The translations under genes and the position numbers were made by a program. From Actinoplanes teichomyceticus ATCC 31121 (GTDB lineage Bacteria > Actinomycetota > Actinomycetes > Mycobacteriales > Micromonosporaceae): a stretch of DNA of 64,000 bases. Under the pieces are notes generated by a model. That model made no database searches and was not told the origin of the DNA. It saw only the letters and a program-made list of their open reading frames with translations. Of the stretch, positions 18,652 through 27,019 are shown piece after piece (the stretch's first letter is position 1; each line of letters begins with the position of its first letter). The stretch is taken from the NCBI RefSeq assembly GCF_003711105.1, contig NZ_CP023865.1:6230501-6294500 (forward strand), written 5' to 3'.

Positions 18652-19538
18652 ACGCACAACCCGGTGTACGCCGCGGACAGCAGCGGCGTCGCCACCCCGT
18701 GCCGGCGCCCCTCGGCGACCAGGTCCCCGACGATCGCGTCCGCCTCCACCGGCAGGCCGGCCCGCAGATCCCGGTACATCGACGAGGTGGTCGGCTCGCC
18801 GGTGCCGATCGCCTCGTCCAGCGTCTGGCGAGCGGCGGACCGGGGCGGATGACCGGCCGCGGTGGCCACCGCGACCGCCTCGCCGGCGACCGCCCGCCCG
18901 AACTCGCGCCCGCCGGGGGCGGCGTTGATCGCCCCGACCGGGCCGCGCATCAGGGTGGTCATCGCCCCGAGGGTGGCCAGCAGCAACCACTTCTCCCACA
19001 TGCCCGCGACGATGTGCCGGGACGGCCGCGAGTCGAACCCGGCGCCGGCGAGCGCCCCGGCGACCGCGTCCAGCCGGCCGTCGGGCCCGCCGTCGAGCGG
19101 GCCGAAGGCGAGCCGGTGCAGCTCGGTCATCTGCACCACGTCGCCGTCCCCGTTCAGGGTGGCGTGGATCATGCAGAGCCCGCCCCAGACGTGCCCGGCC
19201 CCGAACGCGGCGGTCAGCGTTTCCACATGACGCATCCCGTTCAGCAGCGGCACGACCACCGTGCCCGGCCCGACCGCCGCGCCCAGCGCGGCGATCACCT
19301 CGTCCAGGGCGTAACTCTTCACCGCGACGACGATCAGGTCGTACGCACCGTCGACGGTGGTGATGGTCCGCGGCGTCAGGCGCGTCCGCCCGCCCGGGGC
19401 CTCGATCCGCAGCCCGCGCTCGGCGAGCCGGGCCGCCCGCCCCGCGCGGACCAGGAACGTCACGTCCCGGCCGGCCGCCGCCAGCCGCCCGCCGAAATAC
19501 CCTCCGGTGGCCCCGGCCCCGACGACGAGGATCCTCAT
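18624..19538 (-). CDS. Ketopantoate reductase family protein (PanE/ApbA)
   Basis: 304-residue NADPH-dependent 2-dehydropantoate 2-reductase-like enzyme. The N-terminal nucleotide-binding motif is VVGAGATGGYFGGRLA; the catalytic Lys is in VAVKSYALDEV; and MWEKWLLLATLGAMTTL and PTTSSMYRDLRAG are typical of the C-terminal helical domain. The ATG at 19538 overlaps the zinc-finger gene stop as ATGA; the longer open frame is shadow. Because PanE paralogues are common and this one is in an antiporter operon, pantothenate synthesis is likely but not certain. Confidence 0.9.
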   Translation of the reverse strand: MRILVVGAGATGGYFGGRLAAAGRDVTFLVRAGRAARLAERGLRIEAPGGRTRLTPRTITTVDGAYDLIVVAVKSYALDEVIAALGAAVGPGTVVVPLLNGMRHVETLTAAFGAGHVWGGLCMIHATLNGDGDVVQMTELHRLAFGPLDGGPDGRLDAVAGALAGAGFDSRPSRHIVAGMWEKWLLLATLGAMTTLMRGPVGAINAAPGGREFGRAVAGEAVAVATAAGHPPRSAARQTLDEAIGTGEPTTSSMYRDLRAGLPVEADAIVGDLVAEGRRHGVATPLLSAAYTGLCVYEAARTAR

Positions 19539-19798
19539 CCCAGCTGCTCGTCGGCGAAGCACCAGCGCCACGTCTCGCCCGGTTCGAACGAACGCATCAC
19601 CGGGTGGTCGGACGCCTCGTGGTGCGCGGACATGTGCCGGCGCGGCGACGAGTCGCAGCAGGCGACCAGGCCGCAGCTGAGACACAGCCGCAAATGGACC
19701 CAGTCGTCGAAACCGCCGGCCACGCACTGCGGGCAGCCGTCGGCGTAGGCGCTCTGCGGGGCCGGCTCGCCGGACACCTCGAGATGCTGGCAGCTCAC
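19535..19798 (-). CDS. Stand-alone UBP-type zinc finger protein
   Basis: 87-residue protein that is essentially one zf-UBP domain: CQHL near the N terminus, CPQC, then LRLCLSCGLVACCDSSPRRHMSAHHEASDHPVM, with the Cys/His ligands spaced as in ubiquitin-binding UBP fingers. Starts with GTG at 19798, which overlaps the antiporter stop as GTGA, and ends in the panE start. In eukaryotes the domain binds the free C terminus of ubiquitin; bacteria lack ubiquitin, so the ligand here is unknown. Confidence 0.9.
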   Translation of the reverse strand: MSCQHLEVSGEPAPQSAYADGCPQCVAGGFDDWVHLRLCLSCGLVACCDSSPRRHMSAHHEASDHPVMRSFEPGETWRWCFADEQLG

Positions 19799-21372
19799 TG
19801 TTCACTCCGTCGCAGCTGGGATTCTTCCAGGTCGAGCTCGCGCTGGGCGCGGACCAGCACCTCCTCCGGGATGCGCCCCTCGTTCCGGGCGATCTTGAAG
19901 ACGTGCCGCTCGGCTCTGATCATCTCGCGCCGCAGCCGGCCGTACGCCGCCGAGGGGGTCTCCTGCCGCTGGCTGCCGAGCCGTTCCCACGCGTTGTTGG
20001 ACCGGCTCTCGACCAGCGCGCGCAGCCGGTCCACCACCGAGGCCGGCGCGCCGTCGGCGTGCTCGTCGAGCGCCTCCAGCGCGGCCCGGCCGGCCGCGTG
20101 CTGCACCCCGGCCTCGGCCAGCGCGTCCTGGGCGCTGGTGTCCTCGCGCACCCCGAGCCGCCTGGCCAGGGTGGGCAGGGTGGTGCCCTGCACCAGCAGG
20201 GTGAGCACGATGATCGCGAAGGCGACGAAGACGAACAGCTCGCGCGGGTAGTCCGGCACGTCCTTCGCCGGGTCCGGCACGGGCAGCGTCTGCGCGGCGG
20301 CCAGGGTGACCACGCCGCGCATCCCGGCCCAGGCGATCACGGTCGGCACGGTGACCGGGGGGCGGTCCTCCCGGTTGCGGATCCGCGGGATCAGCCGGGC
20401 CAGGTAGGTGGCCGGGTACATCCACAGGAACCGGACCAGCACCAGGGCGCCGAAGACCAGCGAGGTCACCCGCACCGTGGTGGACATGTCCGTCTCGATG
20501 CTCTCCACGACCGCCCGCAGCTGCAACCCGACCAGCAGGAACACCACTCCCTCAAGGAGGAACGTGGTGAGCCGCCAGACCGCGTCCATCTGCAGCCGGG
20601 AGGTGGCCGACAGCAGGTACGGGATCCGGTGTCCGAGGTAGAGGCCGGCGATCACCACCGCCACCACGCTGGAGGCGCCCAGTTCCTCGGCGACGATCAC
20701 CACCACGAACGGGGTGAGCAGCGACACCGCGTCGTCCAGCAGCGGGTCCTCGATCCGCCGGTGCAGCTTGGCCGCGCCCACCGCGGCGATCGCGCCGATC
20801 ACCAGGCCACCGCCGGCCTTCAGCGCCACCTGCCCGGCGATCTCGCCGAACCCGGCCGCGACCCCGGACAGCGCGCCCACCGACACCCGCACCACCACCA
20901 GCGCGGTGGCGTCGTTGAGCAGGCTCTCGCCCTCCAGGATGGTGACCACCCGGCGGGGCAGGCCGACGCGCCGCGCGATCGCGGTCGCGGAGACGGCGTC
21001 CGGCGGCGCGACGATCGCGCCCAGCGCGACGCACGCCGCCAGCGGCGCCTGCGGGACCAGCCAATGTACGGCGAAACCCACCACGAACGCGGTGAGCAGC
21101 ACCAGCCCGACGGCCAGCAGCAGGATCGGCCGCAACGCATGGCGGAACGCCGGCACCGACGTCTGCAGGGCGGCCACGTAGAGCAGCGGCGGCAGGATGC
21201 CGATCAGCACCAGCTCCGGTTCCAGGTGCGCTTCCGGGAAGCCCGGAACGTAGGACAGCCCGAGCCCGGCCACCAGCAGAACCAGTGGGGCGACGAAACC
21301 CAGCCGGCGGGCCAGTGCCGCGCCGACGACCGCGATCGCCACCAGTACGACCGTGTCGACGATGCTCTCCAT
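19795..21372 (-). CDS. Na+/H+ antiporter, CPA1 family
   Basis: About 525 residues with some 12 transmembrane segments. The NhaP-type motifs are GILPPLLYVAALQTS, ALGAIVAPPDAVSATAIARR (with the membrane Asp) and LEGESLLNDATALVV (the ND pair). A C-terminal cytoplasmic helical tail (about 395-525) is rich in charged residues. Expected to exchange Na+ or K+ for protons across the plasma membrane. ATG at 21372 is preferred to the in-frame TTG at 21381. First gene of a three-gene unit with the UBP finger and PanE, all joined by four-base overlaps. Confidence 0.93.
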   Translation of the reverse strand: MESIVDTVVLVAIAVVGAALARRLGFVAPLVLLVAGLGLSYVPGFPEAHLEPELVLIGILPPLLYVAALQTSVPAFRHALRPILLLAVGLVLLTAFVVGFAVHWLVPQAPLAACVALGAIVAPPDAVSATAIARRVGLPRRVVTILEGESLLNDATALVVVRVSVGALSGVAAGFGEIAGQVALKAGGGLVIGAIAAVGAAKLHRRIEDPLLDDAVSLLTPFVVVIVAEELGASSVVAVVIAGLYLGHRIPYLLSATSRLQMDAVWRLTTFLLEGVVFLLVGLQLRAVVESIETDMSTTVRVTSLVFGALVLVRFLWMYPATYLARLIPRIRNREDRPPVTVPTVIAWAGMRGVVTLAAAQTLPVPDPAKDVPDYPRELFVFVAFAIIVLTLLVQGTTLPTLARRLGVREDTSAQDALAEAGVQHAAGRAALEALDEHADGAPASVVDRLRALVESRSNNAWERLGSQRQETPSAAYGRLRREMIRAERHVFKIARNEGRIPEEVLVRAQRELDLEESQLRRSEQ

Positions 21373-21409
21373 GGCCGGCAAGCTTATTGGGCCGCCGCCC
21401 GCCGGACGG

Positions 21410-22000
21410 TCAGGTGGTACTGACCACGCCCGAGCGCGCCACGGTGCGCGCGTAGGTGCCGTCCATCCCGCGGCGGGTCCACACCCCGTCGACGGAGAAG
21501 ACGTACGGCGTACCGGCGGTGAGCCCGCTGACCGTGGCGGTCATCCAGCCGCAGCGGCCCGGCGTGACCGTGATCCACCCCGGCGTCTCCGGCTGCGGGC
21601 CGGACACCAGGTCCTGGCTGACCGCGATGATCCGGTACTGCACCAGGTTCGCGTCCTGCGGGTGGAACCACTTGACGACGGCGCTGGTGCGGCCGGGGGT
21701 GACGGTCAGCCCGTCGATCGCGCCGCCGCGGAACCCGGAGCTCTCGCAGGCACTGCCGCTGGGCGTCGGGGTGGCCGGGGCCGAGGCGGTCGGCGGCAGC
21801 GTGGCGTCGGCCGCCCGGACCCGCGGCGCGAAGCTGACCGTCGGCGACGGCGCGACGCTGCCGGTGGCCATCAGCAGCCAGCCGGTGCCGGACGGGCTCG
21901 GCTCGGCCTGCGCGGTCGCGCTGGACGCGCAAGCGGCCAGCAGCAGCGAGCCGGCGAGCATGGGCAGGACGACGGCGGAGGCTTTTCCGATCCCGGGCAC
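21410..22000 (-). CDS. Secreted lipoprotein with a fibronectin type III-like domain
   Basis: 196 residues. The GTG at 22000 gives a proper lipoprotein signal: Lys near the N terminus, hydrophobic VVLPMLAGSLLLAAC, and lipobox Cys at residue 24. A Ser/Pro/Thr-rich linker follows to about residue 85. The rest resembles an Fn3 fold (VTPGRTSAVVKWFHPQDANLVQYRI, then TATVSGLTAGTPYVFSVDGV). Function unknown; such domains usually bind carbohydrate or protein outside the cell. The much longer upstream open frame is a shadow. Confidence 0.75.
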   Translation of the reverse strand: MPGIGKASAVVLPMLAGSLLLAACASSATAQAEPSPSGTGWLLMATGSVAPSPTVSFAPRVRAADATLPPTASAPATPTPSGSACESSGFRGGAIDGLTVTPGRTSAVVKWFHPQDANLVQYRIIAVSQDLVSGPQPETPGWITVTPGRCGWMTATVSGLTAGTPYVFSVDGVWTRRGMDGTYARTVARSGVVSTT

Positions 22001-22032
22001 GTCCTTCAGATTCGGGCGGGCCCGCGGAGTCC

Positions 22033-22713
22033 TTAGGGCTTCCGGTAATGCTCGCCGGCGCGCCGGGCCAGGTCCCTGGTGGCGGCCGAGTTGACCCAGG
22101 TGCCCAGCACCACCCCGGCGCCCGGGACCACCTTGGCGACCATCTTGCGGGCCGCGCGCACCCCGGCCATCTGGGCCAGCCTCAGGCTCAGCTTGAGCAG
22201 CGCGCCGCCGAGCGGGCCGCCGCCGGCGCCGGTGAAGATGCGGCTGGCGCGTTCCCGGCCGGCGGCCACGCCCAGCGCGGTCCGCGCGGTCTCCGCCAGC
22301 CGGTGCACCCGCTGCAGCACCAGCAGGTCGGTGGCGCGGTCCGGGGCGGCCGGGTCGGCGTCGTACGCCGCGGCGATGTGCAGCACCATCCGGGCCTGGG
22401 TCCAGGCCAGCACGCCGACGTCGAGGATCGCGCCGGGCAGGCCGGCGGCGCCGGAGACCGCGCCGGAGAGGCGCGCCAGGGTGGTGAAGTGCTTGACGGC
22501 CAGGGCGGCCAGCTCGTCCGGGGTGATCCCGGGGCGCTCGGCACGGATCTGCGCGGCCCAGGCGGCCGCTTCCGGGCCGAGGCGGCGGACGGCCTCCAGG
22601 GCGAGGTGCTCCGGGGCATACTGCGGGTCGGCCTTCATGCGCGACCACAGTGTGCCGGGCGGGGTGGAGGGGTCGTCGGTGGACGGGGGAACCGGTACCG
22701 GGTGTTGGCTCAA
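22033..22713 (-). CDS. EcsC-family protein
   Basis: 226 residues. An EcsC-like helical domain covers most of the chain (VKHFTTLARLSGAVSGAAGLPGAILDVGVLAWTQARMVLHIAAAY, then KMVAKVVPGAGVVLGTWVNSAATRDLARRAGEHYR). EcsC proteins are found with ABC exporters or alone and have no settled biochemical role. Several amphipathic, glycine-rich helices suggest peripheral membrane contact. Divergent from the PAC2 gene across 261 bases. Confidence 0.8.
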   Translation of the reverse strand: MSQHPVPVPPSTDDPSTPPGTLWSRMKADPQYAPEHLALEAVRRLGPEAAAWAAQIRAERPGITPDELAALAVKHFTTLARLSGAVSGAAGLPGAILDVGVLAWTQARMVLHIAAAYDADPAAPDRATDLLVLQRVHRLAETARTALGVAAGRERASRIFTGAGGGPLGGALLKLSLRLAQMAGVRAARKMVAKVVPGAGVVLGTWVNSAATRDLARRAGEHYRKP

Positions 22714-22974
22714 CGATCACTCCCGAGGGGCGAGACGGCGATCCACCCCCATAGTGGCGTCCCGGCGCACGTGGGTTGCCCGGGCCGGCGGGCTTTTCGT
22801 GTGCACCGTCACAGCGGCGGGAATCCGGCAGGATCCAACAACACTCGCGTATCGGGCGATGGTCGTACGTAATGATTCTGAACATGGCACCGTGGCCGGA
22901 ATGAAGTCCCCGGCCGGGCTGTTGCCAGCGGAAAGCCCGCGCGAGCGGGCGATGTCTTCGAGGAGGTCCGCAGC

Positions 22975-23880
22975 GTGCTCGACCCACACGGGCTCTACGA
23001 CGTGGCCGGTGAGCTGCCGGTCCTGGACGGCCCGGTGCTCGTCCAGGCGCTGACCGGGTTCGTCGACGCGGGCAGCGCGATCCAGCTCGCCCGGGAAAGC
23101 CTCTTGGAGAACCTGGAGAGCGAGGTCGTCGCGACCTTCGACCTGGACCAGCTTCTCGACTACCGGTCCCGCCGCCCTCCGATGATCTTCGTGGCCGACC
23201 ACTTCGAGAGCTACGAGGACCCGGTGCTCGCCCTGCACCTGGTACGCGACCAGCTCGGCACGCCGTTCCTGCTGCTCACCGGCCCGGAACCGGACCTGCA
23301 GTGGGAGCGCTTCATCGCGGCGGTCACCGAGCTCATCGAGAAACTCGGCGTCCGGCTCACCGTCGGCCTGAACGCCATCCCGATGGCCGTGCCGCACACC
23401 CGGCCGGTCAGCCTCACCGCGCACGCCACCGACAAGCGCCTGCTCGGCGACCACGAATCCTGGTTGCAGCGGGTGCAGGTGCCGGCCAGCGTCGGCAACC
23501 TGCTCGAGTTCCGGCTCGGGCGCAGCGGCCACGACGCGCTCGGATACGCCGCCCACGTTCCGCATTACCTGGCCCAGACCGGCTACCCGGCCGCCGCCGA
23601 GCTGCTGCTCGACTCGGTCTCCGGCAGCACCGGGCTCGCGCTGCCCACCGGGACCCTGCGCGAGTCGGCCAAGCTGGTCCGCGAGGAGGTGGACAAGCAG
23701 ATCGCCGAGGACGAGCAGGCCACCCGGCTGGTCGCCTCGCTGGAGGCGCAGTACGACGCGTTCCTGCGCGGCCGGCAGAACAACCTGCTGGTGGAGACCG
23801 ACTCGCAGCTGCCGACCGCCGAGGAGCTCGGCGCCGAGCTGGAACGCTTCCTCGCCGAGCAGACCCGCGACGACGGTTAG
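22975..23880 (+). CDS. PAC2-family protein (proteasome assembly chaperone-like)
   Basis: 301 residues, starting with GTG at 22975. The PAC2 fold is recognised from LVQALTGFVDAGSAIQLARESLLENL, FLLLTGPEPDLQWERF and GYPAAAELLLDSVSGSTGLALPTGTL. The C-terminal helix (KLVREEVDKQIAEDEQATRLVASLEAQYDAFL) is probably coiled coil. Actinobacteria have a 20S proteasome, and PAC2 relatives help its assembly in eukaryotes and archaea; a direct role in bacteria is unproven. Confidence 0.88.
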   Translation: MLDPHGLYDVAGELPVLDGPVLVQALTGFVDAGSAIQLARESLLENLESEVVATFDLDQLLDYRSRRPPMIFVADHFESYEDPVLALHLVRDQLGTPFLLLTGPEPDLQWERFIAAVTELIEKLGVRLTVGLNAIPMAVPHTRPVSLTAHATDKRLLGDHESWLQRVQVPASVGNLLEFRLGRSGHDALGYAAHVPHYLAQTGYPAAAELLLDSVSGSTGLALPTGTLRESAKLVREEVDKQIAEDEQATRLVASLEAQYDAFLRGRQNNLLVETDSQLPTAEELGAELERFLAEQTRDDG

Positions 23881-24050
23881 CCTCCGCCGAGCCGCCGGCC
23901 AGTTCGATCGAGCCGCCGGCGGCCGGCTCGGCCTTGCAGCCGCCGGCGGCCGGCTGTTTCGCGGCCGGCGACCCCGTTCGCCCCGGCCGGCCCTTCCCGC
24001 AGCCGGCGACCCCGTTTCTCCGCGGCCGGCCCTTCCGCGGCCGCCGGCGC
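23881..24050. terminator. Cluster of CCGGC-rich hairpins between convergent genes
   Basis: 170 bases between the PAC2 stop and the esterase stop consist of repeated, nearly self-complementary CCGCCGGCGGCCGG blocks (at about 23901-23955 and 23990-24050). They can fold as several hairpins without a T tract. Most likely a bidirectional terminator. Confidence 0.5.
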
Positions 24051-24797
24051 CTAGCTCTTCTCCAGCAGGAAGTCGATGACGGCCGGCAGCTGCTCGTCCC
24101 AGTACTCCCAGGCGTGCTCTCCGGGGCCGAACCGCGCGTTGAGTTCGACGCCGTTGGCGCGGCACGCGGCGACGAAGCGCCGGTTCTGCGCCAGCAGATC
24201 GTCCTCGGTCCCGCAGCGCAGCATCAGCCGGGGCAGGCGGCGCGGGTCGGCCTCCCGCAGCAGATGCATCAGGTCCTCGTCACCGCCGGCCACCACCCGG
24301 TCGCCGAACACCCGTGCGACCAGGGCACGCATGTGCGGCCTGCGGTCGTGCTCCTGGATGTACGCCAGGTCGAGCGCCCCGGACAGCGTCGCCGCCGCCG
24401 CGAACCGCTCCGGCTCGCGCAGCGCCCACTTCATCGCGCCGTAGCCGCCCATCGACAGGCCGGCGACGTACGTCTCCTCGCGCCGCCCGGAGACCCGGAA
24501 GAACTGCTTCACCGTCTCCGGCAGCTCGGCCGAGAGGAAGTCCCAGAAACGCATCCCGTACGCCTCGTTGGCGTAGAAGCTGCGGTGCACCTGCGGCATG
24601 ACCACGGCGAGATGGTGCCCGGCGGCGTACCGCTCCACCGCGGTGAACCGGCTCCACGCCGTGTGGTCGTCGGTCAGGCCGTGCAGCAGGTAGAGCACCG
24701 GCGGCGGGGCGCCGGTGTCCCGGTCGGGCAGAATCACGGTCATCGCGGTACGCAATTCCAGCGCCTCGGAGTCGAAGTCACACCGGATCAGGGCCAC
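24051..24797 (-). CDS. Alpha/beta-hydrolase esterase (tributyrin esterase/EstA family)
   Basis: 248 residues with an esterase-D-like fold. The oxyanion-hole region is LYLLHGLTDDHTAW; the nucleophile Ser is in the elbow GLSMGGYGAMKWAL; then come the acidic residue in CGTEDDLL and the catalytic His in GEHAWEYW. No signal peptide, so cytoplasmic. GTG at 24797 (VALIRCDF) matches how the family begins; GTG at 24815 is also possible. Substrate unknown; relatives act on short-chain acyl esters or S-formylglutathione-like thioesters. Confidence 0.88.
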   Translation of the reverse strand: MALIRCDFDSEALELRTAMTVILPDRDTGAPPPVLYLLHGLTDDHTAWSRFTAVERYAAGHHLAVVMPQVHRSFYANEAYGMRFWDFLSAELPETVKQFFRVSGRREETYVAGLSMGGYGAMKWALREPERFAAAATLSGALDLAYIQEHDRRPHMRALVARVFGDRVVAGGDEDLMHLLREADPRRLPRLMLRCGTEDDLLAQNRRFVAACRANGVELNARFGPGEHAWEYWDEQLPAVIDFLLEKS

Positions 24798-24924
24798 GAC
24801 GCCATTCTGCGGCACCCGGGCGCACGGATCCGGCGAGTGTCCCGTGTCGTGGACGACCGGACTCCCGCCCCCTCGCTACTCGCCCTGACGTGGGCGACCG
24901 GTCCGCGGCGGCTGGCGGCCGGGT

Positions 24925-25260
24925 TCACGGGACGTGTTCGCGCCAGTCCCGGCTTGGTGGGTCGGAGAACAGGCCGTTCTCATCGAGCGCGTTGCAGATC
25001 GTCAAGTGCCCCCGCCGCGAGGCGAAACCGAGGGCGATGCTGCCGTCGGCCACGGTCGCGCCGGCGTATTCGAGGATCTCCGCCAGGCGCGGTACCTGCC
25101 CGGAACCCTTCGAGCCGCTCGGCCGGCTCGGCCCGGAGCGGCCGGACGTGATGCGAGGCGCGGCCGACGGGCCCGGCAGGGCGACGACCGTGAGTGGCGA
25201 CGACTGGATCGGGCCCCTGAAGCCATCGGGCCGGTAGCCGGTGATCCCGAAGTCGGACAC
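24925..25260 (-). CDS. Hypothetical protein, second gene of an orphan pair
   Basis: About 111 residues if started at the GTG at 25260, a few bases after the upstream stop. The frame is also open to 25323. A Pro/Ser/Gly-rich middle precedes a better-ordered end (RLAEILEYAGATVADGSIALGFASRRGHLTICNALDENGLF). No family recognised. It follows the next gene at a spacing that suggests co-transcription. Confidence 0.5.
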   Translation of the reverse strand: MSDFGITGYRPDGFRGPIQSSPLTVVALPGPSAAPRITSGRSGPSRPSGSKGSGQVPRLAEILEYAGATVADGSIALGFASRRGHLTICNALDENGLFSDPPSRDWREHVP

Positions 25261-25264
25261 CTGA

Positions 25265-25702
25265 TCACCCCGCCGTCCGCTGTCCGCCCGGCTGTCGCGG
25301 TCGTTCGCCATCGTCGTCAGCACGGGAAGCGACCCACTGAGCCTGAGTCGGCAGGTTTCCCCGCGTCAGCCGATGCGAGATGGCCGACTTCGTCCCCGCG
25401 TCCAGGGTTTCCGGCAGCCGCTCGAACGACGGTGGCCAGACATCCAGCAACGAGAAGACCTCATGACCGTCGTGGAGCTTCAGGAGCAGCGCGCAACGCC
25501 AGTGAGGCGAGAACTCGGGCCGCCGCCCGGCGGTATGGACCACCACCGGGTACAGATGGTGGAGCGCCGATGGCGCCGCGTTCGTGGCCAACCATCCCGG
25601 TCCGTGGTGCCGGTTGAATCCACGCTCCCGTGCCTCCTCGTCGAGGCGCAATAGCTCCGCGGTGTCGATCGCCTTGACGGTACGCGGAACACTTGAGGAC
25701 AT
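25265..25702 (-). CDS. Hypothetical protein, first gene of an orphan pair
   Basis: 145 residues from the ATG at 25702. The middle looks like a folded domain (DTAELLRLDEEARERGFN, WLATNAAPSALHHLYPVVVHTAG, HWRCALLLKLHDGHEVFSLLDVWPPSFERLP). No family recognised. Codon use is less extreme than in flanking genes, as in the phosphotransferase gene further on, so both may be acquired. Confidence 0.55.
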   Translation of the reverse strand: MSSSVPRTVKAIDTAELLRLDEEARERGFNRHHGPGWLATNAAPSALHHLYPVVVHTAGRRPEFSPHWRCALLLKLHDGHEVFSLLDVWPPSFERLPETLDAGTKSAISHRLTRGNLPTQAQWVASRADDDGERPRQPGGQRTAG

Positions 25703-26140
25703 CTGGCGAGTCTTCCATGAGCCGGCCACCAGCATCCTGACCGGTCGCGCGGAGCAGGCCGGGGCATCAGCGAGACGCCGTCCGGGCCTGTTCCGCGGTG
25801 CCAGGCTTCGAGGCACCTACTCCGGCGCCGGACGCACCGGCACCAGCTGCTCAGGATCGAACGGTACCCCCGCTCCTGATCGATGCGGTTCGGCGCCCGG
25901 CTCGGCGCGTACCGGTGACCCGCCACCCGTTCCGGACGGCTCGCAAGATCACTGGCAGACCCACCCGGACACTCGCAGGATTCGCGCGGAAGCGACACCC
26001 CATGTCGCGGCCGGCTCCAGGTTGTGGAGGACAAGACGCTGACCAGCGACTCACCGGGTATGTCCGGACTCCGGCGGAGTGCGTTGTCCGCAATTAGCTT
26101 CTGGATTGCTGGTTCGGCGCCTGCGGGCCGGCGGTTGCTC
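25703..26140. other. Spacer with no supported gene
   Basis: About 440 bases between the orphan pair and the phosphotransferase promoter. Short open frames on both strands lack a ribosome-binding site or recognisable domains. GC content drops a little relative to the rest of the window. Confidence 0.5.
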
Positions 26141-26168
26141 TTGCCAGGTGGGCGTGTCTGGCTAGGGT
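26141..26168 (+). promoter_or_regulatory. Housekeeping-type promoter giving a leaderless mRNA
   Basis: TTGCCA at 26141-26146, 16-base spacer, TAGGGT at 26163-26168, then only six bases to the ATG at 26175. Transcription would begin at or next to the start codon, and no Shine-Dalgarno is present. Confidence 0.6.
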
Positions 26169-26174
26169 TTCGTC

Positions 26175-26891
26175 ATGACCGAGGTTCCTCTGGCGGGTGG
26201 GCATATCACTCGTGAGGTGGTCCGGGTCGGTGAGACGGTTCGCCGAACAAGTCACGGCACGAGCTTCGCCGTCCGGGTACTGACCTACCTGGAAACCGTT
26301 GGCTATGAACATGCGCCGCGCTTTCTGGGCGTCGATGATCACGGCCGGGACGTGTTCACCTTCATTCCCGGCCGGACCACCGACCACCCCAGCCAGCGTG
26401 CAGCCGGCGCGTATGCGGCCGGGGGCACGATGCTGCGCGGTCTGCATGATGCGACCGCCGCGCATGAACTGGCCGGGGGTCGCGAATGCGTCATCCATGG
26501 CGATCCCGGGCCATTCAACACGATCTTCCAGGCCGGGCTTCCGGTCGCCTTCATCGACTGGGACTCCTGCCGTCCGGGCGACCGGCTGGACGACCTCGGC
26601 TATCTGGCCTGGACGTGGTGCATTCAGTCGCAGGGACGGGTGCCGGTGGCGGCGCAGGCCCGCCACCTTCGTGAGCTGCGTGATGGCTATGGCGAGGTGG
26701 AAGGTGACGTGCTTGTCCGGGCGATTCTGCGCCGCCAGACCGAGATTGCCGAAACCGAGCGGGCCAACCTTCAAGATCCGAAACATACGGCGGATCGGCG
26801 CAGTCACGCCAAGTGGGCCGTGGAGTGGGCGACAGCGGATCGGCAGCTTGTCGAGCGAAACAAGGAACAGTTTCTCGCGGCTCTGGAGTAG
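26175..26891 (+). CDS. Aminoglycoside phosphotransferase (APH)-family kinase
   Basis: 238 residues. The C-lobe motifs are the catalytic loop HGDPGPFNT near residue 112 and the metal-binding AFIDWDSCRPGDRLDDLGYLAW. The N-lobe is short, beginning MTEVPLAGGHITREVVRVG, with a nucleotide-binding region less obvious than in classical APH. The family phosphorylates aminoglycosides, macrolides or ordinary metabolites; the substrate cannot be named here. Bounded by a leaderless-type promoter and a decayed transposon, with lower GC at wobble positions than neighbours, which suggests transfer. Confidence 0.85.
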   Translation: MTEVPLAGGHITREVVRVGETVRRTSHGTSFAVRVLTYLETVGYEHAPRFLGVDDHGRDVFTFIPGRTTDHPSQRAAGAYAAGGTMLRGLHDATAAHELAGGRECVIHGDPGPFNTIFQAGLPVAFIDWDSCRPGDRLDDLGYLAWTWCIQSQGRVPVAAQARHLRELRDGYGEVEGDVLVRAILRRQTEIAETERANLQDPKHTADRRSHAKWAVEWATADRQLVERNKEQFLAALE

Positions 26892-27019
26892 GCGGCCCGG
26901 GGCGAGGACGAGGCAGTGTTCAGTGAAGTGAGGTCAGCGTGGTCGGATCTCACCCCCGCGGGTCTCCTGTAGTCGGCGATGACGGGTTCGGTGGTGTCGC
27001 CGGGGGCGGTGGCCGGGGT

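Noticed and set aside
24816..24924. Small gene between the esterase and the orphan pair
   Set aside because: No frame with a ribosome-binding site or recognisable sequence; only about 110 bases.
25798..26097. Plus-strand 99-codon frame ahead of the phosphotransferase
   Set aside because: Pro/Arg-rich, no domain, no ribosome-binding site; it would also run into the phosphotransferase promoter region.
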